A DNA stretch of 64,000 nt from an uncultured Lachnospiraceae bacterium (GTDB taxonomy: Bacteria > Bacillota > Clostridia > Lachnospirales > Lachnospiraceae), in NCBI GenBank assembly GCA_947176065.1, contig CAMWPB010000013.1, positions 1 through 64,000 on the forward strand, given 5' to 3'. A program made the position numbers and the translations under genes. The notes below the pieces were generated by a model. That model was not told the origin of the DNA. It did no database searches and saw only the letters and a program-made list of their open reading frames with translations. The first letter of the stretch is position 1. Each line of letters opens with the position of its first letter. Of this stretch, positions 24,072 through 33,444 are shown one piece after another.

Positions 24072-24971
24072 TTAGTCTTCCTCCTTCCCTAATGTTCCGT
24101 TTACAACGAGCTGTACGATATTGATAGCCAGTGCGATCACGAGCAGGACAATACCAACCGCGCTGCCGTATCCGAGCTGGTTCTTGGTAATACCGCGTTT
24201 GTACAGATATCCCACGATGGTCAGACCGATATTGTTCGGTGAATCGGGACCTGCCCACAGCATGTAGGACTCCATGAACATTGCCAGACCTGCGTATACG
24301 CTGATCGTCAGCACATAAACGGTAGTCGGTTTCAAAAGAGGAATGGTAACATATCTGAATTTCTGCCATGCGGTAGCGCCGTCAATATCCGCCGCCTCAT
24401 ACATAGCGGTATCAATTGCCTTTAAGCCTGAAATAAAGTAGAGCATATTTACACCGGTCCATCTCCAGCATGCCACTAACAGGAGCGCACCGAGACCGGT
24501 AGCTTTCACCTTCAGCCATTTAAAAGTGCCAAGTCCGAGAGCCGTCGTGATCACATTCATCTGACCGGTCGGATACTCGGAGAACATCAGTCTGAACAGG
24601 GTACCGGAAATAACTACGGAAGTAAGCGCCGGTACATACAGGCAGGCCTTCCAAAAGCCTTTTGCCTTTACCAGTCTGGAATCCATCAGCACCGCCCAGA
24701 GCATCGGGAACGGAATCAGCAGAACCAGCGTCAGAACCATATATTGAAAACTGTTTTTAATTGCCGTGTGGAAAATGCCGTCTTTCAAAAGCTTACTAAA
24801 GTTTTTCATGCCCACCCACTCTGTGCCGGTAGGTGTGATATCCTGAAAACTCATCGTAATCGTACTGCATAACGGATAAATCCAGAACAAAAGAAAACTT
24901 AAAATAAAAGGAAGCACGAATACATAGGGTGCTGCCTTCTGTGAATAGAAAAATTTTTTAAATTTATTCAT
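24072..24971 (-). CDS. CUT1 sugar ABC permease, AraP-like
   Basis: 299 residues, six membrane segments, EAA loop MYEAADIDGATAWQKFRYVTIP. It starts with MNKFKKFFYSQKAAPYVFVLPFILSF. ATG 24971 is nine bases after AAGGAG; a GTG two codons upstream is also possible. It lies 180 bp downstream of the binding-protein gene, with several stem-loops between them. Confidence 0.9.
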   Translation of the reverse strand: MNKFKKFFYSQKAAPYVFVLPFILSFLLFWIYPLCSTITMSFQDITPTGTEWVGMKNFSKLLKDGIFHTAIKNSFQYMVLTLVLLIPFPMLWAVLMDSRLVKAKGFWKACLYVPALTSVVISGTLFRLMFSEYPTGQMNVITTALGLGTFKWLKVKATGLGALLLVACWRWTGVNMLYFISGLKAIDTAMYEAADIDGATAWQKFRYVTIPLLKPTTVYVLTISVYAGLAMFMESYMLWAGPDSPNNIGLTIVGYLYKRGITKNQLGYGSAVGIVLLVIALAINIVQLVVNGTLGKEED

Positions 24972-25028
24972 ACGCACACACTCCTTACCTTACCCAACGT
25001 TTACTATACCACCCATTTTAAAGAAAAA

Positions 25029-25052
25029 AGGGGATTGCATTCACAATCCCCT
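25029..25052 (-). terminator. Attenuating terminator inside the importer operon
   Basis: AGGGGATTG (25029-25037) pairs with CAATCCCCT (25044-25052) and on the minus strand is followed by TTTTTTCTTT. It sits between the binding-protein gene and the permease genes, so most transcripts would end here and only read-through would express the permeases. Confidence 0.75.
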
Positions 25053-25099
25053 CTATTCATTTGCCTAAGCCGAGCCCGCGCAAGCACTTATCTTCATGC

Positions 25100-25145
25100 C
25101 GAGGTTCGCTCAAGCGAACCTCGAGAAGTTAGTCCTGCAAGGACT
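25100..25145 (-). other. Two stem-loops after the binding-protein gene
   Basis: CGAGGTTCGC (25100-25109) pairs with GCGAACCTCG (25114-25123) around TCAA, and AGTCC/GGACT forms a second hairpin at 25131-25145. They begin within 10 bp of the lipoprotein stop codon and probably protect the upstream mRNA from 3' exonucleases. Confidence 0.55.
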
Positions 25146-25153
25146 TACTTCGG

Positions 25154-26638
25154 TTACTGCTCGAGGTCAACCACATCCTGAGCTGCCGCCAGCGCTTCCT
25201 CAACGCTCACGCCATTCTCAAGGATATCGTTCAGGGTCACGTTACACATCTGCTCATTGATGGTCGGGCTGATGGTCGTGGTGTAAACCGTTCCGATATC
25301 GTCCTTGATGCTGTAGAGTACATCATAAGGATAGTTGATAAAGAACTGGTTGTACTGGTTGTTGTCGTCATGTGCGAATGCATCGTCGTTCCAAAGAACG
25401 GTGTTACATACGTCGAAACCAAGGTTATCCCAGATCAGCTGCTCACCTTCCTCGGACATCTTAGCCCAGCAAAGGAACTCGGAAGCCAGATCCTTGTCGC
25501 CAGCCTGCTGTGTCACAACCGTACCTGTACCACCGATACCTACGGAGCACTTCTGGCCTGCCTCAAATACAGGACACTTAGCGATGTACCAGTTGCCCTT
25601 CTCCTCAGGCATATAGTTGGTGAAACGGCTCATGTACCACATCGCCTTCGGGAAGGAAACGATGTTGTGATCCAGAATGTTCTGGAAGCCTGCCTCTAAG
25701 TCAACGTGTCCGTCAGGGGATACCATTGCAAGGCCGCTGTTAACCCACTCCTGCTCCATGGTGCACATCTTCTTAACGGACTCAAGCTGTACGTTTGCCG
25801 TGCCGCCCATACCGCCGGTCCAGTCCTCGCCGTACTCAGCCATAGCGATCCACTGCCAGTCGCAGCCTGCGGTGTCAACGGATGTCCAGTGCTTGCCTTC
25901 TGTTGCAATCGCATCCACGTACTCCTGACCAAGCGCTGCGTAGTCATCCCATGTCGCAACAGCGTCGATCTTAGCAATCACATCGTCCTGGGAGATGCCC
26001 ATAGCCTCTGCCATAGCCGCTACATTATAGTACATTACGGTAGCGCCTACATGGTAGGGAATACCATAATAATTTCCGTCTGTTCCGGAGTAGACATCCA
26101 TTCTGGCCTGAACCATGGTGTCTAAGTAAGGAGCAGCGGTATCGTTCTGGGGAACAAGCCATGTGTCAAGACCTGCTACCACGTTAGGGAACTGACCGAT
26201 CTCCACGTCACAGATATCAGGTGCGCCTGTACCTGCGTTCAGGGATGTTAAAAGCTTTGTATGCATGTCTGCGTAAGGATATGTAGTACAGGTGATCTCG
26301 ATGGTTCTGTCGGGATTCTGCTCATTCCACTTCTCAACCATGTTACCATAGTGCTGTCCGTGGATCTCTACGAATGTCCACATTTCCATGTGGGTACCGT
26401 TGGGATCACCGAAGGTAGCGGTAGGGATTTCCTCCTCTGCTGCTGCCGCGTCATCTGCGGGAGCCTCCGCACCGTCATCTGCTGCCGCATCATCGGAACC
26501 GCCGTCCGCCGCAGGAGCCTCTGCCGCTGCGCCGTCATCTGCTGCCGGAGCCGAGCCTGCGTCTCCGCCGCCGCATCCTACCAGTGTTGTAGCCAGCATC
26601 GCTGCTGTCAACAAAGTAGCCAATACTTTCTTTTTCAT
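25154..26638 (-). CDS. Sugar-binding lipoprotein, AraN-like
   Basis: 494 residues. The signal peptide MKKKVLATLLTAAMLATTLV ends in the lipobox LVGC. An unusually long acidic Ala/Asp/Glu/Pro linker of about 45 residues follows. The mature solute-binding domain includes MEMWTFVEIHGQHYGNMVEKW, GTGAPDICDVEIGQFP, YYGIPYHVGATVMYYN and EFLCWAKMSEEGEQLIWDN. The ligand is inferred to be an arabino-oligosaccharide from the adjacent GH51 and GH43 genes. The message has a long leader (about 195 nt) from a good promoter at 26839-26867. It is the first gene of the importer operon. Confidence 0.9.
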   Translation of the reverse strand: MKKKVLATLLTAAMLATTLVGCGGGDAGSAPAADDGAAAEAPAADGGSDDAAADDGAEAPADDAAAAEEEIPTATFGDPNGTHMEMWTFVEIHGQHYGNMVEKWNEQNPDRTIEITCTTYPYADMHTKLLTSLNAGTGAPDICDVEIGQFPNVVAGLDTWLVPQNDTAAPYLDTMVQARMDVYSGTDGNYYGIPYHVGATVMYYNVAAMAEAMGISQDDVIAKIDAVATWDDYAALGQEYVDAIATEGKHWTSVDTAGCDWQWIAMAEYGEDWTGGMGGTANVQLESVKKMCTMEQEWVNSGLAMVSPDGHVDLEAGFQNILDHNIVSFPKAMWYMSRFTNYMPEEKGNWYIAKCPVFEAGQKCSVGIGGTGTVVTQQAGDKDLASEFLCWAKMSEEGEQLIWDNLGFDVCNTVLWNDDAFAHDDNNQYNQFFINYPYDVLYSIKDDIGTVYTTTISPTINEQMCNVTLNDILENGVSVEEALAAAQDVVDLEQ

Positions 26639-26838
26639 TCTTTTTCCTCCTTATTGATAATATGCTGTTCGACAACCACTCGACATTTTGTCTAAAATAC
26701 TTTAGGCGATATGTCATATAACTACATAAAAATATACGACAATTTCCGCCTTCAAATGTGACATGTGCTCTTTCCTTTGTTTTGAAAATTAAGCAACCTG
26801 TACATTTTTTTTTTTTTTTGTGGTCATCTTATGTTCAT

Positions 26839-26867
26839 ATTGTACAACAGCAGGTGTGATGCGTCAA
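26839..26867 (-). promoter_or_regulatory. Promoter of the AraN-like lipoprotein gene
   Basis: On the minus strand TTGACG (26862-26867) and TACAAT (26839-26844) have 17-bp spacing. The predicted leader of about 195 nt contains an uninterrupted run of 15 A (complement of 26805-26819). Confidence 0.65.
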
Positions 26868-26934
26868 TAGCTTTTTGAATTATTTTAGTTTTTTTTGAAT
26901 TATTTAAATTAACATAAAATTTGTTCATTTTGCA

Positions 26935-27201
26935 TCATCCGTCTGAAACGCCCCATTTATCATAGGGACAGCGGTTTTTCTTCATAGCCGCCCGCAGCTC
27001 CACAAAGCATCCGCAGGCCCTGCACATACCGTCCAGAAGCAGGTCGCACTCCTTACAGAGAGAGAGCCGCTTCTCATAAAGCGGCTCCTCAACCTTCAGC
27101 TCCTCGTCCAGGCTGGCAATGTAATCATGCAGATTTTGAAAATACGCCGCCTGATCCATGTCTCTGGTGAGACATTTGCGGCAGATCCGTCTGTTTTCCA
27201 T
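26935..27201 (-). CDS. Small Cys-rich protein, DUF6171-like (tentative)
   Basis: 88 residues. Cysteine pairs appear as CRKC at the N-terminus, CKECDLLLDGMCRACGC in the second half and one more Cys near the end, a likely zinc or Fe-S site. The spacing fits small Lachnospiraceae proteins annotated DUF6171, though I am relying on memory for that. The start is placed at ATG 27201 because the longer frame upstream runs through the terminator of the GH51 gene. The ribosome site is only fair (AAAGGAGG 14 bases upstream). Confidence 0.55.
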   Translation of the reverse strand: MENRRICRKCLTRDMDQAAYFQNLHDYIASLDEELKVEEPLYEKRLSLCKECDLLLDGMCRACGCFVELRAAMKKNRCPYDKWGVSDG

Positions 27202-27230
27202 CTCCAAAACGGCAGCCTCCTTTACCCCGT

Positions 27231-27261
27231 AAAAAACGGGGCACGGCCGAAACCGTACCCC
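27231..27261 (-). terminator. Terminator of the GH51 arabinofuranosidase gene
   Basis: GGGGCACGG (27238-27246) pairs with CCGTACCCC (27253-27261) with one wobble, followed on the minus strand by GTTTTTTACG, 26 bp after the GH51 stop. Confidence 0.75.
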
Positions 27262-27286
27262 TTCTTCAACCATTCTTCGTCTATGC

Positions 27287-28798
27287 TCAGCGGATGCGGA
27301 AGCTGATCACGCTGCCCGCAGGCGCGGTAAAGCATACCTTTTTGTCCTTCACCTCATAAGCGGTAAAGTTCTCCTCCTTCACATTCTCCGGCTCGTCAAA
27401 GGTATTGTGCGCATGCATCTCGCCCTTCAGGACAGCCGCCGTAATTTCCTTCGGCAAAAGCTCCATAAAGGACATTTCCACGGGCGCATCCTCATCCGTG
27501 GAGAGATTCGCCAGCGTCACATTTACATAGCCGTCCCTGTCCACCGATACGGACTCGTCAAGGAACGGTACTTTGCAGGCATCGTCCACACCGATCATCC
27601 TGTTATCCTCGATACAGCTCTCCACAAGCTCCGCGCCCTGATGATGCTTATACATGTGGAAGATATGGTAGGTAGGTGTCAGGATCATCTTCGGCCCTTC
27701 CGTCAGAATCACGGACTGCAGCACATTGACCATCTGCGCGATACATGCCATCTTCACCCGGTCACAGTGCTTGTTGAAAATATTCAGGGAGACGCCCGCT
27801 ACCAGCGCGTCGCGCATGGTATTCTGCTGATAGAGGAATCCCGGGTTCGTGCCCGGCTCCACGTCAAACCAACAGCCCCACTCGTCCACAATCATGCCGA
27901 TCTTCTTCTCGGGATCATACTGATCCATGATGGCGCCGTGACGCACAATCAGCTCTTCTATATAAAGCGCCTTGGCCATGGTCGTATACCAGACAGCCTC
28001 GTCAAACTCCGTTGCGCTGCCCTTGTTGTCCCATCCGCCCGGATGCACATAGTAATGAAGCGATAAGCCGTCCATGTAGCCAGTCGGGATGTTGTTGGGC
28101 TGGGGCAGTTCAAAACAAGTCTTTAACACGCCTTCCGTCCAAAAATAATCCGCCACATTGGCACCGCAGCAAATCTTTTTGATAGGCGCCGCATGGTCAT
28201 AATGGCGTACATAAGTCTGGTATCTTCTGTACAGGTTTGCGTAATACTCCGGCGTCATGCTGCCGCCGCAGCCCCAGTTTTCGTTGCCCACACCGAAATA
28301 ATCGATCTTCCAGGGTGCCTCGTGGCCGTTTTTCCTGCGCAGGTCAGCCATCGGGGAAACGCCGTCGAAGGTGATATACTCCACCCACTCGCTCATTTCC
28401 TGCACCGTACCGCTGCCCACGTTTCCATTCACATAGGTTTTACAGCCGAGCTGGTCACAGAGCTCGAAAAATTCGTGGGTACCGAAGCTGTTGTCCTCCA
28501 CCACGCCGCCCCAGTGGGTGTTGATCATCTTCTTGCGTGACTCCTTCGGCCCGATACCGTCCTTCCAGTGGTACTCATCCGCGAAACAGCCGCCCGGCCA
28601 GCGCAGCACGGGAACCTGCATTTCCTTCAGGGCGTCCACCACATCCTTACGCATACCGTTCACGTTAGGAATATCGGAATCCTCGCCCACATATAACCCC
28701 TCATAGATACATCTGCCCAGATGCTCCGAAAAATGCCCGTAGATCTCCGGGTTGATATGTCCCTTTTTGTTCTTCTCATTAATAAATAATTTTGCCAT
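27287..28798 (-). CDS. abfA: GH51 alpha-L-arabinofuranosidase
   Basis: 503 residues, typical GH51 length. It begins [24 protein letters not shown] and has [19 protein letters not shown], acid/base Glu in [13 protein letters not shown] (near residue 173), HYYVHPGGW and nucleophile Glu in [21 protein letters not shown]-terminal beta domain follows. It has no signal peptide, so it hydrolyses imported arabino-oligosaccharides in the cytoplasm, releasing L-arabinose. The GH43 gene is directly upstream on the same strand, and the importer genes lie beyond the next small gene. Confidence 0.95.
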   Translation of the reverse strand: MAKLFINEKNKKGHINPEIYGHFSEHLGRCIYEGLYVGEDSDIPNVNGMRKDVVDALKEMQVPVLRWPGGCFADEYHWKDGIGPKESRKKMINTHWGGVVEDNSFGTHEFFELCDQLGCKTYVNGNVGSGTVQEMSEWVEYITFDGVSPMADLRRKNGHEAPWKIDYFGVGNENWGCGGSMTPEYYANLYRRYQTYVRHYDHAAPIKKICCGANVADYFWTEGVLKTCFELPQPNNIPTGYMDGLSLHYYVHPGGWDNKGSATEFDEAVWYTTMAKALYIEELIVRHGAIMDQYDPEKKIGMIVDEWGCWFDVEPGTNPGFLYQQNTMRDALVAGVSLNIFNKHCDRVKMACIAQMVNVLQSVILTEGPKMILTPTYHIFHMYKHHQGAELVESCIEDNRMIGVDDACKVPFLDESVSVDRDGYVNVTLANLSTDEDAPVEMSFMELLPKEITAAVLKGEMHAHNTFDEPENVKEENFTAYEVKDKKVCFTAPAGSVISFRIR

Positions 28799-28883
28799 AT
28801 ACTCTCCTCTTTCTTCTTAAACTGACTTGACCCGTACAAACGCTACGCTGAACGCTTCGCATTATGTAAACCAGCTTGTCCCG

Positions 28884-29825
28884 TCAGAACCGAAACACCG
28901 GCCTGCCGTCCTCCCAGCCGAATTTCATCAGCATCGCGTGGCGGTTCGGATTGTAGAGGGGATCTCCCACAATCTCAGTCTCCGTTCTTGCATGATACAC
29001 CATAATGTCATTGCCCTCCTCATCCACGGTGAAGCTGTTGTGTCCCGGCCCGTAAACACCGAGGGAGGCATCTGACTGCAGTACAGGGTAACGCTCCTTT
29101 TTCCATGACAGGGGATCGAGAAGATCCGCGTCTTCGTCCGCCGTCATCATTCCCATACAATAGGCAATGCCTGTCTCCGACGCGGAATAGGTCATAAAAA
29201 TCTTGCCGTTGCGCTTCAGGACAGCCGGACCCTCGTTCACCCAGAAGCCCACCCGCTCCCAGTCATAATCCGGCGTGGTGAGAAGCACCTGTACGGTCTT
29301 TAGCTTGTAAGGCGTCTCCAGCTCCCCTATGTAAAGGTTGGAAATCTGTTTCCCGACCCCTACCTTCTCTGCCCAGATGTAATACCATCTGCCCTTGTTC
29401 TCAAACACGGTGGCATCCAGCGAAAAAGCCTCGAAGGAAAAGTCGTCGTCGTCAGCCCTGCCCATTTTCCCTTTTTCCGTCCACGTGCCGGTAATCGGGT
29501 CCGCATCCTTACACTCCAGCACATAGGGCCTGATCTGCCAGATGTCATCCTTATCGCCGCCCGCATAGTAAATGTACCATGCGCCGTCGATATAATGGAG
29601 CTCCGGCGCCCAGATATGGCAGCTCATAATCCCGGATTCATGTTTATGCCAGACTTCCGTCTCAGGGGCGTCTGCCAGCCCCGCAAGCGTATCTGATTTG
29701 CGAAGCACGATCCCGTCATAAGCAGGCACGGAAGCCGTAAAATAATAGGTTCCGTCCGTATGCCTGTACACATAAGGATCTGCCCGCTGCAATATCCACG
29801 GTTTGTTATATAATAGTTCGCTCAT
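28884..29825 (-). CDS. GH43 family glycoside hydrolase (arabinofuranosidase/xylosidase type)
   Basis: 313 residues forming a single five-bladed propeller. Catalytic residues are the base Asp in RADPYVYRH (residue about 16), the pKa-modulating Asp in AFSLDATVFENKG and the acid Glu in WVNEGPAVLKR. The calcium/His region is GPGHNSF. It has no signal peptide. It presumably trims arabinose or xylose side chains before or together with the GH51 enzyme. ATG 29825 follows GGGGGAAAAG; an ATG 12 codons upstream is possible but less well placed. Confidence 0.88.
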   Translation of the reverse strand: MSELLYNKPWILQRADPYVYRHTDGTYYFTASVPAYDGIVLRKSDTLAGLADAPETEVWHKHESGIMSCHIWAPELHYIDGAWYIYYAGGDKDDIWQIRPYVLECKDADPITGTWTEKGKMGRADDDDFSFEAFSLDATVFENKGRWYYIWAEKVGVGKQISNLYIGELETPYKLKTVQVLLTTPDYDWERVGFWVNEGPAVLKRNGKIFMTYSASETGIAYCMGMMTADEDADLLDPLSWKKERYPVLQSDASLGVYGPGHNSFTVDEEGNDIMVYHARTETEIVGDPLYNPNRHAMLMKFGWEDGRPVFRF

Positions 29826-29894
29826 CTTTTCCCCCTTCTCCGGCTTCTCCCCGAAACTCATTTCATTTTCTAAATTATTTTAAGTGTATCTAAA

Positions 29895-29923
29895 ATTATA
29901 CGAGATTTTTCCTGATAAAGCAA
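29895..29923 (-). promoter_or_regulatory. Promoter of the GH43/GH51 operon
   Basis: On the minus strand TTGCTT (29918-29923) and TATAAT (29895-29900) are spaced 17 bp, about 70 bp before the GH43 start. Confidence 0.55.
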
Positions 29924-30084
29924 CCCTTATTTTTCCGAATTAAGGCAAGATTGTAACAGTTCAGCCTTATGGTATTCCGCGGGTAAAATCGCTCTGTATG
30001 CGATTTTGGCGCATGTCGTGCGGTTCCCTCCGGCAGCATATCTGCATAAGATAAAAGTAAGCCCCCACAGAAAGGATTCCTCCC

Positions 30085-30720
30085 ATGTCTGTTCCCTCCG
30101 TACTGATCGCCGGTCGTCCCGCAGACACCAAAAACTACGAAAACACGATAAAAAGTCTGGGCGTTTCCTGCTTTGTCAGTCTGGATCCCAGACAGGCGGA
30201 TGCCGCCACGCACCTTCTTCTCCCCGGCGGCGGCGACATTACCCCCGCCTTTTTCGGCCAGACCGACCGCGGCTCCCTTCATATTGATACAGAGCTTGAT
30301 ATCCTGCAGTTTGATATTCTTGCCCGTTTTGCGGCACAAAAAAAGCCCGTGCTCGGCATCTGCAAAGGGCTCCAGCTCATCAACGTCCATTTCGGCGGCG
30401 ACGTCATACAGCATATCGACACCGCCGAAAACCACAAATGGGTCGGGCGCGACCAGTTTCATTATGTTTTTCACTGTGACCTCGGACGGCGCGACTTCTT
30501 TTATCAGCTTTACGGCAGCAGCAGCAAGGTAAATTCCGCCCATCATCAGGCGGTAAACCGCACCGGCGAAGGCCTTGTCCCCGTCTGCCGCGCCGGGGAT
30601 AACGTGATCGAAGGACTCATTCACACCGCCCTGCCCATCCTGGCGGTGCAATGGCACCCGGAACGCCTTCCCGACGGCGCGGGCGAATCGCTGTTTTCTT
30701 ATTTTTTCTCGCTCCGCTGA
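30085..30720 (+). CDS. Gamma-glutamyl-GABA hydrolase-like class I amidotransferase (peptidase C26)
   Basis: 211 residues. Features of the C26 family are HLLLPGGGDITPAFFG, nucleophile Cys in PVLGICKGLQLINVHFGGDVIQ, NSAHHQAV and catalytic His/Glu in VQWHPERL. PuuD-type enzymes split gamma-glutamyl-GABA to glutamate and GABA; the substrate here is unproven. AAAGGATTCCTCCC precedes the ATG. Its 3' end overlaps the convergent hydrolase gene by 22 bp, so the two messages are complementary at their ends. Confidence 0.88.
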   Translation: MSVPSVLIAGRPADTKNYENTIKSLGVSCFVSLDPRQADAATHLLLPGGGDITPAFFGQTDRGSLHIDTELDILQFDILARFAAQKKPVLGICKGLQLINVHFGGDVIQHIDTAENHKWVGRDQFHYVFHCDLGRRDFFYQLYGSSSKVNSAHHQAVNRTGEGLVPVCRAGDNVIEGLIHTALPILAVQWHPERLPDGAGESLFSYFFSLR

Positions 30721-31922
30721 AGTTTCAGGCGGCTTTCCAGCTGCGCCATACCCTCCTCAAACTTCTCCCGCTGGAGCTCCCACCTGTTCTTCCGGCTCCG
30801 GCGCTTACTCTCTCTGGCTCCGCGCTTGCTCTGGGCCTGCTCCTTTGCATGGAGGGAGACCATCTCAAAAAGGGCGCGCATGATCTGCATCACCACCTCC
30901 GCCGTCTCCTCATCCACCCTGCCTATGGCCCTGCCGATCTTCTGAATGCTCTGAAACCAGTGCGCCGTAAAATCGATCAGATTATCCGTCTCCGACGCCT
31001 GCACCACCCCGTAGAGCGTATCCACAAAAATGTGCATCTGCGCCTGATCCAGTGACAGAATCCATTCATTGAGGGTCTGGTCGACGAACTTACGCCCCGG
31101 CCGGATATCATCCACCATGCGGAAATCGTCGTCCTTCACCAGCCATGTGTACGGATTGTGCTGGGCAATCCCAAGGGTCTTGCTCTCCACCACCCGATAA
31201 TTTCCCTCTGTGTAAAGCAGCATGCCCACCAGCGAAGAGCGCGGCACGGTCTTGTGAATCCGCCCCTCGATCTCCCGGTATGCCCCCTGCTCCCTGACCT
31301 CCGGCCGGAAGCCCGGCCCGTCATGATCATAGATCCGCGCTATCCGCTGCCGTACCTCCTGTCTGCAGCACATGGCGGCATAAACCGCAAAATTTCCGCC
31401 CTTGGAATGACCTCCCACATAAAAGTCTCCCCCGATCGTCCGGGCCGCCTGTTCCAAATAGGACACGCTGCGCCTCTGCCCGGGCACCGGCTCCGAAAAG
31501 GCCAGATTTAAATCCTCCTTCCAGCCCACAATGTTCTCGTCCGTTCCGCGGAAGACCACATAAACCGTTCCGCCCGAAAGACCACACACCACGGCGGAAA
31601 ACTGGCTCTCCCGCTCCGTCTCAATTAGGTTTACATAATTCCAAAGACGCATATCGCCGAAACGCCTGCCCTGCAAAGCCCCCGTAAAAAGCGCCGTGTT
31701 GTCCTTCCGGTAGCGTTCGTCCGCATAGAGACGGTCATAATCCGCATGCGCCGCGATCTCCTGCAGGCTCACCGGGGCGCGCTCATCCCCCGGTCCCGGC
31801 ACGATGCCGTCAAATTTCAGATAGGAAAGCTGGCTGATCACCAGACTGTCCACATCGCAGAAAGGCTTCTCCTCCAGACTGTAATCCCCGTATGCTCTCA
31901 GATAATCCAAAATGGTTCCCAT
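30699..31922 (-). CDS. Mbeg1-like (DUF2974) alpha/beta hydrolase
   Basis: 407 residues. The lipase-like core contains VYVVFRGTDENIVGWKEDLNLAF, the nucleophile elbow YVGGHSKGGNFAVYAA (G-x-S-x-G) and YDHDGPGF. The C-terminal 70 residues are a basic, coiled-coil-like tail (KRGARESKRRSRKNRWELQ). Proteins of this group in Firmicutes are cytoplasmic esterase-like enzymes of unknown substrate. It is 3 bp downstream of the nucleoid-associated protein gene. Confidence 0.8.
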   Translation of the reverse strand: MGTILDYLRAYGDYSLEEKPFCDVDSLVISQLSYLKFDGIVPGPGDERAPVSLQEIAAHADYDRLYADERYRKDNTALFTGALQGRRFGDMRLWNYVNLIETERESQFSAVVCGLSGGTVYVVFRGTDENIVGWKEDLNLAFSEPVPGQRRSVSYLEQAARTIGGDFYVGGHSKGGNFAVYAAMCCRQEVRQRIARIYDHDGPGFRPEVREQGAYREIEGRIHKTVPRSSLVGMLLYTEGNYRVVESKTLGIAQHNPYTWLVKDDDFRMVDDIRPGRKFVDQTLNEWILSLDQAQMHIFVDTLYGVVQASETDNLIDFTAHWFQSIQKIGRAIGRVDEETAEVVMQIMRALFEMVSLHAKEQAQSKRGARESKRRSRKNRWELQREKFEEGMAQLESRLKLQRSEKK

Positions 31923-31925
31923 CTT

Positions 31926-32951
31926 TTAGATTTTTGCCTCCAGATGCTCGATATTTTTAATCAGCACACTGACCGTTCCGTCGGGATTCGTGATAAACTC
32001 CACACACTTGGGATTTTTATACTGCTCCATGGGGATTTTAATCTCAATGCCCGTATCCGTAAAAAGGTGCTGGCTCTGATACTTTCGCGTCGTGTTCTCA
32101 CTGCGCGGCTCTATCGTCTCTTTCACCATATTGTACTTTTCCATTTTATCCTGAAAGGCCGTCCTTAATTCCGGCTCGCCCTCAAAAATCTTCTCCGCGA
32201 TCTCCTCCACCACGAAGCCGCCCTTCTCCTCCATCTCCTCCTGTATAATGCTCTTGGCGCGCATCTGCCTCTCAAAGCGTTCGCTTTCCGCAAAGCCCTC
32301 CTTCTGCACGCTCTCCACGGCGCGTCCAACGATGGACAGCTTGGATTTATGGGACAGATGGGCGCTGCACTTTAGGAAGAGGAAGGAAAAATAATCCGTT
32401 TTCTCCCCGTTCACCTCATATTTCTTTTCCACCACCTGTACGGAAAGATCCGAAAGGCAGATCACGGCCGCCTCCGTAAGCCGCTGTGTCTGGGAGGGCA
32501 GGATGGATTTGTGGCGGATCAGCTCGTTGCTGTTTCCCTCCCCCTCCGAAAGGGGCATCGTCCTGTGGGTGTAGAGCGTCTTGTAATTCATCTTGAGGAG
32601 CGCCAGATACTCTTCCTCCCCCTCCCGAAACCGCACCACCATCAGATCCGCCGGCGGAATGTCGATATTGCCGCTCATAATCTCAAACAGAAGCCCCGCA
32701 ATCTCCTGACTGACTGCGACAAAGTTCTCATCCTCATACCCGGTCAGCAGCTTGCATACCTCCGACTCCCTCTCGTAAAAGCGGCATTCCTTCGCGTCGT
32801 CCCCGGCACAGATTTTCCCGATGTGCTCCCGCACAAACTCCGCCACCTCCGACCCGAACTCCAGCTCCGTATCGGAGAGCACCGGCATCCCGATGGTGGG
32901 ATCTAATATATGTACGATAACGTGCTTAATCCTGATGTCTTCTTTGTTCAT
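31926..32951 (-). CDS. Nucleoid-associated protein, YejK/NdpA family
   Basis: 341 residues. It opens IRIKHVIVHILDPTIGMPVLSDTELE, with ADLMVVRFREGEEEYLALLKMNYKTLYTH in the middle and LFTDTGIEIKIPMEQYKNPKCVEFITNPDGTVSVLIKNI at the end, the pattern of the 37-kDa nucleoid-associated protein family. Its role in Firmicutes is not well defined. ATG 32951 follows GGAGAAACAGA. Upstream and downstream genes on the same strand are within 35 bp, suggesting one operon of three genes. Confidence 0.85.
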   Translation of the reverse strand: MNKEDIRIKHVIVHILDPTIGMPVLSDTELEFGSEVAEFVREHIGKICAGDDAKECRFYERESEVCKLLTGYEDENFVAVSQEIAGLLFEIMSGNIDIPPADLMVVRFREGEEEYLALLKMNYKTLYTHRTMPLSEGEGNSNELIRHKSILPSQTQRLTEAAVICLSDLSVQVVEKKYEVNGEKTDYFSFLFLKCSAHLSHKSKLSIVGRAVESVQKEGFAESERFERQMRAKSIIQEEMEEKGGFVVEEIAEKIFEGEPELRTAFQDKMEKYNMVKETIEPRSENTTRKYQSQHLFTDTGIEIKIPMEQYKNPKCVEFITNPDGTVSVLIKNIEHLEAKI

Positions 32952-32982
32952 TCTGTTTCTCCTTCGTATCGCAATCACCTTA

Positions 32983-33369
32983 TTAATTGTATTTCCCCTC
33001 GTAGTCCGTCCCTGTCTCGGACTGCATAAGGTTTACATAATACTGCGGGTTCTGTTCCATCAACAGCATGGTATGAAACGCCTCCAGAAGCATCTTATCC
33101 CCGTTGCTCTTCATGCTCTGCCTGTCCCGGTCAAGCTGTGCCTTGAAATGATCCATCTGCCACACCATAATATCAATCAGGCTGTAGCCCGCCACCTGAT
33201 AATCGCAGAGAAAATTCTGATGCTCCAGATAATAGAGAAATTCCCCCGACACCCCCTCCGAGGCAGTCAGCATCTCAAAGAAGCGCTCCAGAAACGCCTC
33301 GTCCTCCCCGGCATAATAGCACAGCGCGCGCGCCCAGGCGTAAGCCTTCGTTTTCTCCTCAGCAGTCAT
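32983..33369 (-). CDS. Hypothetical helical protein
   Basis: 128 residues, not recognised. It is rich in aromatic and Met residues and apparently all-helical: AYAWARALCYYAGEDEAFLERFFEML, then YQVAGYSLIDIMVWQMDHFKAQLDRDR. There are no membrane segments or Cys clusters. It is the first gene of the operon with the nucleoid-associated protein and the Mbeg1-like hydrolase. ATG 33369 follows GGGGAAGCG; a longer frame upstream would run into the divergent promoter region. Confidence 0.65.
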   Translation of the reverse strand: MTAEEKTKAYAWARALCYYAGEDEAFLERFFEMLTASEGVSGEFLYYLEHQNFLCDYQVAGYSLIDIMVWQMDHFKAQLDRDRQSMKSNGDKMLLEAFHTMLLMEQNPQYYVNLMQSETGTDYEGKYN

Positions 33370-33444
33370 CCGCTTCCCCTCCTCAGTTCTTTTTCCCCGG
33401 TTTGTCACATAAAATATGCTAAACAACTCAGGGACGTGTTTTCT

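Noticed and set aside
32821..33444. In-frame 5' extension of the alanine symporter gene
   Set aside because: The first 208 codons are antisense to two minus-strand genes and lack symporter homology; ATG 33445 starts the known N-terminus.
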